Translations under genes and position numbers: made by a program
Assembly (NCBI GenBank): GCA_018241225.1
Contig: JAFEEG010000010.1
Span: 186,001-250,000, forward strand
Source of the DNA: Pseudomonadota bacterium
GTDB taxonomy: Bacteria; Pseudomonadota; Gammaproteobacteria; Burkholderiales; Burkholderiaceae_C
Direction: 5' to 3'
DNA length: 64,000 bases
The notes under the pieces: generated by a model
Databases searched by the model: none
Told to the model about the DNA's origin: nothing
What the model saw: the letters and a program-made list of their open reading frames with translations, nothing else
Shown: positions 43,188 through 55,056 of the stretch, piece by piece
How positions within the stretch are numbered: the first letter of the stretch is position 1
Layout: each line of letters opens with the position of its first letter

Positions 43188-44114
43188 ATGGCCAGTGGAA
43201 TCGCGCCCGCCGACCTGGGCTTCTTCTCGGCCATTGCCAGCGCCGGCAGCCTGAGCGCCGCCGCGCGCGAGCTGGGCGTGACCACCCCCGCGGTGAGCAA
43301 GCACCTGGCGCAGATGGAGGCTCGCCTGGGCGTGGCGCTGGTCAACCGCACCACGCGGCGCATGAGCCTCACGCCCGAGGGCGAGCTGTACCTGCAGCAT
43401 GCGCGCCGCATCCTGGCCGAGATCGACGGCATGGAGCAGATGCTGGGCGTGGGCAAGGCCACGCCGCGCGGCCTGCTGCGGGTGAACGCCACGCTGGGCT
43501 TCGGGCGCAGCCATGTGGCGCCGGTGATCTCGAAGTTCGTGCGGCGCCATCCGCAGGTGGAGGTGCAGTTGCAGCTGTCGGTGAACCCGCCCGCGCTCAC
43601 CGACGACACCTACGACGTCTGCATCCGCTTCGGCGCGCCGCCGGATTCACGCGTGATTGCGCGGCACATTGCGCCCAACCGGCGGCTGCTGTGCGCCTCG
43701 CCGGCCTATCTGGCCAAGCACGGGGTGCCCAAGGTGCCCAACGACCTTACGCGCCACAACTGCATCGGCATCCGTCAGGGTGAAGAAGCGTATGGCGTGT
43801 GGCGCCTGTCCGGCGGGCGAGGGCGCTCGGCCAAGACCGAATCGGTGAAGACGCGCGGCAACCTCACCACCAACGACGGCGAGATCGCCGTGGCGTGGGC
43901 GCTGGAAGGGCATGGCGTGCTGATGCGCGCCGAATGGGACATCGACCGCTACCTGCGCAGCGGCCGGCTGGTGCAGATCCTGCCGAACTACTACACGCCC
44001 GACGCGGACGTGTACGCCGTGTACCCGCAACGCCACCAGCTGGCCGCGCGCGTGCGGGCCTTCGTGGACTTCATGGAGGCGGCGCTGGGGCGGGAGAAGC
44101 TCAGTCCGGCTTGA
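43188..44114 (+). CDS. LysR-family transcriptional regulator
   Basis: 308 residues with the usual N-terminal helix-turn-helix (FFSAIASAGSLSAAARELGVTTPAVSKHLAQMEARLGVAL) and effector domain. GAGGAGG precedes the ATG. It diverges from the dehydrogenase-Bug operon over a 122-bp region containing the palindrome TGAATTCA (43164-43171), and is its probable regulator. Its 3-prime end overlaps the converging Bug gene by 14 bp. Confidence 0.92.
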   Translation: MASGIAPADLGFFSAIASAGSLSAAARELGVTTPAVSKHLAQMEARLGVALVNRTTRRMSLTPEGELYLQHARRILAEIDGMEQMLGVGKATPRGLLRVNATLGFGRSHVAPVISKFVRRHPQVEVQLQLSVNPPALTDDTYDVCIRFGAPPDSRVIARHIAPNRRLLCASPAYLAKHGVPKVPNDLTRHNCIGIRQGEEAYGVWRLSGGRGRSAKTESVKTRGNLTTNDGEIAVAWALEGHGVLMRAEWDIDRYLRSGRLVQILPNYYTPDADVYAVYPQRHQLAARVRAFVDFMEAALGREKLSPA

Positions 44115-45105
44115 TGGCCGCGCGCGCAATCACCTTCTGCCAGCGCGCCTGCTCGCTGGCGATGAACTGCGCAAACTGCTCGGGCGTGCCGCCGATGACT
44201 TCGGCCGCGTCGCCCGACAGGCGCTCCATGGCGGCCGGCGCCTTGACCGCCTTCATGGTCTCGGCCGACAGCTTGGCCACGTTGGCCGGCGCCAGGTTGG
44301 CGGGGGCGAGCATGCCGTACCACTGCGTCATCTCGAAGCCGGCATAGCCTTGCTCGGCCACGGTGGCCACGTCGGGCAATTGCGGCAGGCGTTTTGTCGA
44401 GCCGGTGGCAATGCAGCGCAGCTTGCCCGACTTGATGAAGGGAATCACGGCCGCCGCGCCGATGGCCGAGGCCTCGAGACGGCCAGCCAGCAGGTCAGTC
44501 ATCAGGGGGCCGGTGCCGCGATAGGGCACGTGCAGCATGTAGAAGTCGGCCACCATCTTCAGGTACTCGAAGGCCAGGTGCCCGGCGCTGCCGTTGCCGG
44601 CCGAGCCGTAGCTGAGCTTGCCTGGCTTGGACTTGGCGTAGGCCACGAACTCCTTGAGGTTCCTGGCCGGCACGTCGGGGTGCACCACGTACAGGCTGGG
44701 CACCTTGGCCAGCAGGCTGATGGGCTTGAAGTCCTTGTTCGGGTCGTAGGGCAGCTTGGCAAAGATGTACGGGTTGACCGCCAACGTGCCGATGTGCCCG
44801 AGGATGAGCGTGTGCTGGTCGTCCGCGCGGGCCACTTCCTGCATGGCTATGTTGCCGGCCGCCCCCGGCTTGTTGTCGACGTACACGCTCTGCCCCAGCG
44901 TCTTGGACAACTCGGCCGCGGTCGAGCGGGCAACGATTTCCGAACTGCCCCCGGGCGCAAACGGCACCACGAAGCGGATGGCCTTGCTGGGCCAGGTGGT
45001 GTCGGCCATGGCCAGCGTCGGCACGAGGCCCGCGGCGGCAAGGCTGCCGCCGGCGCGCAGCATCTGGCGACGGGTGAACTCGGGCAGGTCAGGGATGCAA
45101 TTCAT
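44101..45105 (-). CDS. Bug (TctC) family binding protein
   Basis: 334 residues. TRRQMLRAGGSLAAAGLVPTLAMA is a twin-arginine-like signal. The mature part begins with WPSKAIRFVVPFAPGGSSEIVARS and has NKPGAAGNIAMQEVARA. Third Bug protein in the window and, like the others, without TctA or TctB. GGAGA precedes the ATG. It stands alone on its strand, so its ligand cannot be guessed from neighbours. Confidence 0.9.
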   Translation of the reverse strand: MNCIPDLPEFTRRQMLRAGGSLAAAGLVPTLAMADTTWPSKAIRFVVPFAPGGSSEIVARSTAAELSKTLGQSVYVDNKPGAAGNIAMQEVARADDQHTLILGHIGTLAVNPYIFAKLPYDPNKDFKPISLLAKVPSLYVVHPDVPARNLKEFVAYAKSKPGKLSYGSAGNGSAGHLAFEYLKMVADFYMLHVPYRGTGPLMTDLLAGRLEASAIGAAAVIPFIKSGKLRCIATGSTKRLPQLPDVATVAEQGYAGFEMTQWYGMLAPANLAPANVAKLSAETMKAVKAPAAMERLSGDAAEVIGGTPEQFAQFIASEQARWQKVIARAAIKPD

Positions 45106-45404
45106 CGGGGTGTCTCCATCGTCCTGGTTGGTGTTTGCTCAGCGCGCCATGGTGCACGAATGCCAGCGCAAATTGATCGCGACACACAAGGTAACGGGTT
45201 TCGGACACAGATCCGTCGTTTTACGGGCATGAAGTGCATCGAAAGCACTAGTTCTTTCGATAGAAAGGCCCAATTCCTTCGGCCAACACTGTTTCAAATG
45301 TTTATCAATGTAATGTAAAAGGTTACAGTAACTCATCCCCCCTGGGTGTACCGCGGCGCACGTGGAGACGCGTCGAGCGACCTTTCTTTGCAGAGAACAT
45401 CGAG
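45106..45404 (+). promoter_or_regulatory. AT-rich upstream region of the autotransporter gene with alternative hairpins
   Basis: About 300 bp, clearly more AT-rich than its flanks. ATCGAAAG (45238-45245) pairs with CTTTCGAT (45254-45261) around 8 nt. The same 3-prime arm can instead pair CTTTC (45254-45258) with GAAAG (45263-45267), so the two stems exclude each other. GTTACAGTAAC (45322-45332) is a further palindrome, and TAATGT at 45311 could be a -10 element. No open reading frame here is convincing. Confidence 0.45.
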
Positions 45405-49391
<3,987 letters not shown>

Positions 49392-49394
<3 letters not shown>

Positions 49395-49422
49395 GCCGCG
49401 GGGGCAGGTCGGTGACGGCCTA
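49392..49422 (+). terminator. weak inverted repeat at the autotransporter stop
   Basis: TAGGCCG, which includes the stop codon, is complementary to CGGCCTA (49416-49422) with a 17-nt loop. It lies between converging genes; weak terminator candidate. Confidence 0.25.
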
Positions 49423-50349
49423 TGCCGCCCCGCCGCGCACCATCGACAGGATCTTGGCGGTGTCCAGCCCGCGCGCCATCTCCTGCATCTGCGGCAGGTA
49501 CTGCGACTGCAGCTGCCTGCCGTCGTTCATCACGTGCTGGTAGGCGTCGCGCAGCATCTGCGTGCCGAGCGTGCGGCCGCCCGCGTAGTACTGGTTGGCC
49601 ACGTGGCCCAGCGCATAGGTGCTGGCAAAGCTCATGCCGCTGCTCACGGCCTGCTTGCCCAGGCCGCCCAGCAGCCCCTTGCCGGCCCTGCCCAGCAGGC
49701 CCCCGAGCAGCTTGCGCCCGGCTTCCTCGAGGTACTGCGACGTCAGGCCCACGCCCAGCGTGGCCAGCAGGTCCTTCACATGGCCGGTGTCCAGCTCGTA
49801 GCCGTGGCTCTGGCCGACCTGGTAGACCAGGCGCATCTGCAGCGGAATGATGGCGAGCGTCGACAGGTTTTCGGGCAGCAGCTCGATCGCGCCGTTGAGC
49901 AGCGCGGCATTGAGGATCTTGCGGTCCATTTCCTGCGCGTTCAACGTGCCGGGCTTGGCGGCCGCCGCGGGCGTCTGCAGCGGCGCGGCTGCCAGGGCAT
50001 CGGCTTGCGTGGCGATGTCCGCGTCGGCCTGCCCCAGGCTCTGGCGCAGCTGGGAAAGAAAGGCCTGTTCCTGCTCGCTGGTCCGGCCGTCTGCGTCGCA
50101 GACGCACACCGCCATTTCGTAGGCCAGCTGGCGCGACTCGGTGCTGGCCAGCAGGGGCAGCACGTCGTCCAGCTTCACGCGGCGCAGAAGAACATCCTGG
50201 TACAGGCCCGGCAGGTTGATCTGCTCGTGCTGCGCCAGGCCTTGCGCCACCTGCCGGATCTGCTCGCGCTCGCGGTCGTGCTTGTTGCCGTCCGCATAGG
50301 CCGCGAGCAGGCAGATGGTGAGAATGGCGCGGGTTTCTTCGGCGGTCAT
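49420..50349 (-). CDS. TerB-like protein with C-terminal glycine-rich domain
   Basis: 309 residues. The N-terminal part (LTICLLAAYADGNKHDREREQIRQVAQGL; SRQLAYEMAVCVCDADGRTSEQEQAFLSQLRQ) has two TerB-type helical acidic motifs. The C-terminal part (160-300; IIPLQMRLVYQVGQSHGYELD; ATLGVGLTSQYLEEAGRKLLGGLLGRAGKGLLGG) resembles DUF697/YcjF-type membrane-associated segments. TerB-like domains occur in stress and tellurite-response proteins; the exact function is unknown. The leader contains a long imperfect palindrome. Confidence 0.75.
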   Translation of the reverse strand: MTAEETRAILTICLLAAYADGNKHDREREQIRQVAQGLAQHEQINLPGLYQDVLLRRVKLDDVLPLLASTESRQLAYEMAVCVCDADGRTSEQEQAFLSQLRQSLGQADADIATQADALAAAPLQTPAAAAKPGTLNAQEMDRKILNAALLNGAIELLPENLSTLAIIPLQMRLVYQVGQSHGYELDTGHVKDLLATLGVGLTSQYLEEAGRKLLGGLLGRAGKGLLGGLGKQAVSSGMSFASTYALGHVANQYYAGGRTLGTQMLRDAYQHVMNDGRQLQSQYLPQMQEMARGLDTAKILSMVRGGAA

Positions 50350-50360
50350 TCAGGCGTCCT

Positions 50361-50436
50361 TTCGTCGATAAGAGGAACCTCGATGGAGCCACTTGGGCAC
50401 AAGTGGTTCCGCCAGCGCGCTCTTCCCATCGACGAA
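50361..50436 (-). promoter_or_regulatory. 76-bp imperfect palindrome between methyltransferase and TerB-like genes
   Basis: Outer arms TTCGTCGAT (50361-50369) and ATCGACGAA (50428-50436) match perfectly. Next, AAGAG (50370-50374) pairs with CTCTT (50420-50424). An 11-bp inner stem (50385-50395 with 50400-50410, one mismatch) closes on a 4-nt loop. An alternative GGAACC/GGTTCC pairing also exists. On the minus strand it follows the methyltransferase stop, and its base overlaps the AAAGGA ribosome-binding site of the TerB-like gene. Confidence 0.55.
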
Positions 50437-50444
50437 CGGCAGCC

Positions 50445-51278
50445 CTAGCGCTTGACCACCACCACCTCGAGGTATTCGCTGGGCACCACCATCGTGCCGT
50501 CGCCAGCGCGGTTGAACCGGTCGACCAGCGCGATGATGTCGGCCGCCAGCTTCTGCCTGCCGGGTTCGTCCAGCGCCGCAAAGGCCTTGAGCGTAGGGCC
50601 GTACATGGTGCGGAACACCTGCAGGAACTGCGCGGCCGAGCGATAGCGGAACACGAAGTGGCGCTCCTGCAGTTCGATGGCAGCGGCTTGCGATTCGAAC
50701 TGTTCGCGAATGAAGTCCGGCGTGCCCCAGCGCGCCGGCGACATCACCCCCGGAGGCGGCGGCAGGTGGCTGCCGATGGCGCGAAACAGCTGGCCGATGA
50801 AGCCCTGCGGCGTCCAGTTGGCCAGGCCGATCTTGCCGCCCGGGCGGCACACGCGCATCAACTCGGAGGCGGCGCGCGCCTGGTCGGGCGTGAACATCAC
50901 GCCGAAGGTGGAGGTCACCACGTCGAAGCTTGCATCGTCGAAGGGCAGCGCCTCGGCGTCGGCCACCTGCGTGGCAATGGGCAGGCGCTCGGCGTCGGCG
51001 CGTTCGGTGGCGCGCTCGAGCAGCGCCGCCACGTAGTCGGTGGCCAGCACGTCGCAGCCGCGGCGCGCCGCGGCCAGCGCGATGTTGCCGTTGCCGGCCG
51101 CCACGTCCAGCACCTGCTGGCCCGAGCGCACATCCAGCGCCTCGCAAAGGTTTTCCCCGACGATTTGCAGTGTGGTGCCGACGACGGCATAGTCGCCCGA
51201 GGACCAGGCGGCATGCTGGCGCGCCTTGGCGGCGGCAAGATCGACAGTGGGCGCAGCGGTGGCTGTGACGGCGGACAT
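50445..51278 (-). CDS. class I SAM-dependent methyltransferase, UbiE-like
   Basis: 277 residues. The SAM motif I is VLDVAAGNGNIALAAARRG (about 58-76), followed by the acidic end of strand 2 (VLATDYV), PFDDASFDVVTSTFGVMF (motif II region) and RVCRPGGKIGLANW. It resembles the UbiE/COQ5 group, but the methyl acceptor is unknown. AGGAGAG precedes the ATG at 51278. It diverges from the SARP-like regulator gene and lies upstream of the TerB-like gene on the same strand. Confidence 0.87.
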   Translation of the reverse strand: MSAVTATAAPTVDLAAAKARQHAAWSSGDYAVVGTTLQIVGENLCEALDVRSGQQVLDVAAGNGNIALAAARRGCDVLATDYVAALLERATERADAERLPIATQVADAEALPFDDASFDVVTSTFGVMFTPDQARAASELMRVCRPGGKIGLANWTPQGFIGQLFRAIGSHLPPPPGVMSPARWGTPDFIREQFESQAAAIELQERHFVFRYRSAAQFLQVFRTMYGPTLKAFAALDEPGRQKLAADIIALVDRFNRAGDGTMVVPSEYLEVVVVKR

Positions 51279-51395
51279 GGCAGCTCTCCTCAAGTGTGTG
51301 GATGACCGAGCCCTTCTGCGGTGCGCCGGCGGCGCGCGGCCGGGCTCTGCCACGCATCGTCGGGGGCCTGCGTGGTAGCGGGCGTGGATGCGGGC

Positions 51396-53435
51396 ATGGA
51401 TTCGTCGGCACCTGCGGGGCGCGATCCATCCACGCGCCTGGCCCTGCAGCTGCTGGGCACCGTGGCAGTGCTGCGCGGCGGCCGGCCGCAGACGCTGCCT
51501 GCCTCGCGCAAGGTGCGCGCCTTGCTCGCCTACCTGGCGCTTTCGCCGGCGGCCTCGCGCCGCGAGCACTTGTGCGAGCTGCTCTGGCCGGTGCCCAACG
51601 ATCCGCGCGGCGAACTGCGCGGCAGCCTGAGCCGCCTGCGCACGTTGCTCGACAGCACCGACACCACGCGCTTGCTGGCCGAGGGCGACGCGGTGCGCCT
51701 GGAGCTGCAGGACGTCGACGTCGATGCGCGCGCGGTGGAGCGCGCCGTCCAGGGCGGCCTGCGCCATGCACCCACCGAGCAGCTGCGCCAGCTCGTGGCG
51801 CGCATTCGCGGCGATTTTCTCGAAGGCCTGGAGATCGATCATTGCCCGCAGTTCAGTGCCTGGCTGGTGGCCCAGCGTCGGCGCTTCCGGGCTGCGCACC
51901 TTGCGCTGCTCGAAGCCCTGGCCGACCGCCTGCCGCCTGAATCGGAGGAAGCGCAGGCGGTGCTCGCGGCGTGGCTGCAGATCTCGCCCTTTGACCGCCA
52001 TGCGCACACGCGCATGCTCGACGCCCTGGCTGGGCGCGGCGCCTTTCGCGATGGCGAGGAGCACCTGGCCGCCACGGTGCGCAGCTTCGAGTCCGAAGGG
52101 CTGGACCCCGGCTCGCTGGTCGACGGCTGGCGGCGCGCGCGCGAACTGGCCGCAGCACCGGCCCCTGTGCATGCCGAGCCGGCGCAGCAGCAGCCACTGA
52201 CGGATGTATCGGCGCCGCAGCCGCAAGAAGCCGCCGCGCCCTCCGCCGCCCGCGCGCGTGCTTCCATCGCCGTCATGCCCTTCGACGCGCCCAGCGACGA
52301 TGCGCAGGGGCAGGGCGGGCTGGCCGATGCGCTGGTGCACGACGTGATCGTGGGCCTGGCCAAGCTGCGTGCGCTTTTCGTCATTGCCCAGGGCACGGTG
52401 TTCGCGCTGGGCCGGCGCGGCCTGGGGCCCGAAGAAGCGGGCCGCCTGCTGCATGTGGACTACGTGGCCAACGGACGCCTGCGGCGCGCACCGGGCCGGC
52501 TTGCGGTGTGGGTCGAACTGGTGGAAGTGCGCAGCGCCCGCGTGGTGTGGAGCGAGGAGTTCGACGAGCCGATCGGCGATGCCTTTGCCGTGCTCGATGC
52601 CATCGGCCAGCGCATCGTGGCCGCCATCGACGACGAGGTGGAGCTGGCCGAGCGCCAGCGCGCGCTGCTCAAGCCGCCCGATTCACTGGACGCGTGGGAG
52701 TCCTACCACCGCGGCCTGTGGCACATGTACCGCTTCCGGCGCGACGACAACGAGCGTGCACGCGGCTTCTTCGAGAAGGCGCTGCTGCTGGACCCGACCT
52801 TTGCGCGTGCGCATGCGGCCCTGTCGTTCACGCACTTCCAGGACGCCTTCCAGCAATGGACCGAGCGCGCGCCGGCGGTGCGGCTGGCGCTGGATTCGGC
52901 CGGCCGCAGCATCAGCACCGACGACCGCGACCCGGCCGCGCACTGGGCCATGGGCCGGGCGCTGTGGCTGCACGGCGAGGCCGAGCCTTCGCTGGAAGAG
53001 CTGGAATCCGCCGTGCGCCTGAGCCCCAACTTCGCGCTGGGCCACTACTCGCTGGCTTTCGTGCACAGCCAGTCGGGCGACCCGGGCAAGGCGGTGCGGG
53101 CCGCGGACCAGTCGCGGCACCTGAGCCCCTACGACCCGATGATGTTCGCCATGCTGGGCGCACGCGCCATGGCGCTGGTGCGGCTGGGCCGCTACGAGGA
53201 GGCGGCCGAGTGGTCGCTCAAGGCCGCAGCGCGGCCCAACGCGCACGTGCACATCCTGGGCATCGCGGCGCATTGCCTGGCCCTGGCGGGACGCCTGGCC
53301 GAGGCGCGCGGCTTCGTGCAGGCCATACGCAGGCAGCAGCCGGGGTATGGACGCAGCGCGTTCTTTGCCGCCTTTCGTTTCGATGACGAGGCCGCGGCCG
53401 CATTCGGCCGGGCTGCCAGGACACTGGGCTGGTAG
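51396..53435 (+). CDS. SARP-type transcriptional regulator with BTAD, TolB-like and TPR domains
   Basis: About 679 residues. An N-terminal winged helix (LQLLGTVAVLRGGRPQTLPASRKVRALLAYLAL) joins a BTAD helical domain (about 100-250). A linker rich in Ala and Pro leads to a domain starting ASIAVMPFDAPSDD (about 290-410) as in CadC-like/COG5616 proteins, and then TPR helices (about 430-660; YHRGLWHMYRFRRDDNERARGFFEKALLLDPTFARAHAALSF). No membrane helix is evident. The start is the ATG at 51396 or a GTG at 51372. Divergent from the methyltransferase, its likely target. Signal unknown. Confidence 0.82.
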   Translation: MDSSAPAGRDPSTRLALQLLGTVAVLRGGRPQTLPASRKVRALLAYLALSPAASRREHLCELLWPVPNDPRGELRGSLSRLRTLLDSTDTTRLLAEGDAVRLELQDVDVDARAVERAVQGGLRHAPTEQLRQLVARIRGDFLEGLEIDHCPQFSAWLVAQRRRFRAAHLALLEALADRLPPESEEAQAVLAAWLQISPFDRHAHTRMLDALAGRGAFRDGEEHLAATVRSFESEGLDPGSLVDGWRRARELAAAPAPVHAEPAQQQPLTDVSAPQPQEAAAPSAARARASIAVMPFDAPSDDAQGQGGLADALVHDVIVGLAKLRALFVIAQGTVFALGRRGLGPEEAGRLLHVDYVANGRLRRAPGRLAVWVELVEVRSARVVWSEEFDEPIGDAFAVLDAIGQRIVAAIDDEVELAERQRALLKPPDSLDAWESYHRGLWHMYRFRRDDNERARGFFEKALLLDPTFARAHAALSFTHFQDAFQQWTERAPAVRLALDSAGRSISTDDRDPAAHWAMGRALWLHGEAEPSLEELESAVRLSPNFALGHYSLAFVHSQSGDPGKAVRAADQSRHLSPYDPMMFAMLGARAMALVRLGRYEEAAEWSLKAAARPNAHVHILGIAAHCLALAGRLAEARGFVQAIRRQQPGYGRSAFFAAFRFDDEAAAAFGRAARTLGW

Positions 53436-53445
53436 CGCGCCGCGC

Positions 53446-54948
53446 CTACCAGTGCCCCAGCACCTTCCACCACAGCAGGCCCACGGTGGAGTAGATGAGC
53501 AGTTCGACCACCGCCATGACCAGCCCCACGCCCCACCATTTGCCCATGCTCACGTAGCCGCTGCCGAAGATGATGGGAGAGGTGCCGGTGGCGTAGTGCG
53601 TCAGCGTCATCATGATGCAGGAGGTGGCGACCATCATCAGCAGGAAGGGCACCAGGTATTCGGCCGGCACCACGTGCGCACCCACCGTCAGGAAGGCCAG
53701 CATCATCGCGCTGACGTGGGCCGTGGTACTGGCGAAGAAGTAGTGCGAGAAGAGAAAGATCAGCACCAGCACCGCGGCCGCCATCGGCCAGGCCATGCCG
53801 CTGGCCTCGATGCTGCCCTGCAGCCCCTTGGAGAACCACGAGATCACGCCGGCCTTGTTGAGCTCGTTGGCCAGCATCACCAGCGAGCCGAACCAGATCA
53901 GCGTGTCCCACGCGCTCTTTTCCGACAGCACGTCGTCCCAGTCGATGGTGCCGGTGATCAGCAGCACGAACAGGCCCAGCATGGCCACCACGGTGGGGTC
54001 CAGGCTGAAGGCCGGCCCGAAGATCATGGCCGGCACGTCGGCCCACAGCACCAGCAGCATGGCGAAGATGCCCACCATGACCCGCTCCTTTGGGCTCAGC
54101 GGCCCCATCTCCTTGAGCTGCTTGTGCGCGTAGCTCACTGCGTCGGGCGTCTTCTTGAGCTCGGGCGGCGACAGCAGGTAGATGATGAGCGGCGTGAGGA
54201 ACAGGCACACCAGCCCCGGCACCAGCATGGCCAGTGCCCAGGTGCCCCAGCTCAGCTGGAAGTTCTGGTTGGTGACCTTGGCCACGTAGTCCACCACCAG
54301 CGGGTTGGGTGCGGTGGCGGTGATGAACATGCCCGAGGTGATGGGGTTGGCGTGGTAGTTGACCAGCGCCAGGTAGGTGCCCACGCGGCCCTCGGTCTTC
54401 TTCTCGGGGTCGGAGTCGAAGGCGCTGGCAATGGAGCGCATGATGGGGTGCACGATGCCGCCGCCGCGCGCCGTGTTGCTGGGCGTGAAGGGCGCCAGGA
54501 TCAGCTCGCACACCGCCAGCCCGTAGCCGATGCCGATGGTGCTCTTGCCCAGCAGCGAGATGAAGTACAGGCCGATGCGCTGGCCCAGCCCCGTCTTCTT
54601 GAGCCCGCGCGAGATGAGCACCGCCACCACGATCAGCCAGATGAGCGGGCTGGAGTAGCTTGCCAGCGCATCGGCAATGGCCTCCTTGGACGAATCGGCC
54701 GTGACCTCCGACAGCGCCACGATCATCACCGCCATGAGCGCCATCACGCCGATGGGCATCACCTTGAGGATGATGGCCACGATGGTGGTCATGAAGATCG
54801 CCACCAGCGCCCAGGCCTTGGGCGTCAGGCCCTGCGGCGTGGGCCACAGCAGCAGCACGACCAGCACCAGCGTCGTGATGATGGCCGGCACGATGCGAAA
54901 AGGAACGGCGTCGCGAAAGTAGCGGGCCGCGCGAAGGAGCTGCTGCAT
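53446..54948 (-). CDS. DASS-family dicarboxylate/citrate transporter
   Basis: About 500 residues with 11-13 helices, of the divalent anion:Na+ symporter family (CitT/TtdT/SODiT1-like). The two ion/substrate signature regions are LAPFTPSNTARGGGI and NPITSGMFITATAPNPLV, with a second half HYATGTSPIIFGSGYV. It exchanges or imports C4 dicarboxylates, tartrate or citrate. The ATG at 54948 follows GAGGAAC; in-frame upstream codons up to 55095 overlap the divergent gene and lack hydrophobic character. It diverges from a CoA-transferase gene, which could activate the imported acid. Confidence 0.92.
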   Translation of the reverse strand: MQQLLRAARYFRDAVPFRIVPAIITTLVLVVLLLWPTPQGLTPKAWALVAIFMTTIVAIILKVMPIGVMALMAVMIVALSEVTADSSKEAIADALASYSSPLIWLIVVAVLISRGLKKTGLGQRIGLYFISLLGKSTIGIGYGLAVCELILAPFTPSNTARGGGIVHPIMRSIASAFDSDPEKKTEGRVGTYLALVNYHANPITSGMFITATAPNPLVVDYVAKVTNQNFQLSWGTWALAMLVPGLVCLFLTPLIIYLLSPPELKKTPDAVSYAHKQLKEMGPLSPKERVMVGIFAMLLVLWADVPAMIFGPAFSLDPTVVAMLGLFVLLITGTIDWDDVLSEKSAWDTLIWFGSLVMLANELNKAGVISWFSKGLQGSIEASGMAWPMAAAVLVLIFLFSHYFFASTTAHVSAMMLAFLTVGAHVVPAEYLVPFLLMMVATSCIMMTLTHYATGTSPIIFGSGYVSMGKWWGVGLVMAVVELLIYSTVGLLWWKVLGHW

Positions 54949-55056
54949 CTGGAGTTCCTCGTTTGTTGTTCGCACGCCGCCTCCGGTGGCGACGTTGCCG
55001 GCGCATTGTGCGCGAGGTTGCGGGCAAGGTCGCGACAAAGCAGGTAGAAAGCGAAC

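Noticed and set aside
50445..52454. A 669-codon frame extending the methyltransferase into the divergent regulator
   Set aside because: The extension is antisense to the SARP-like gene; the ATG at 51278 has AGGAGAG before it and gives a normal methyltransferase.
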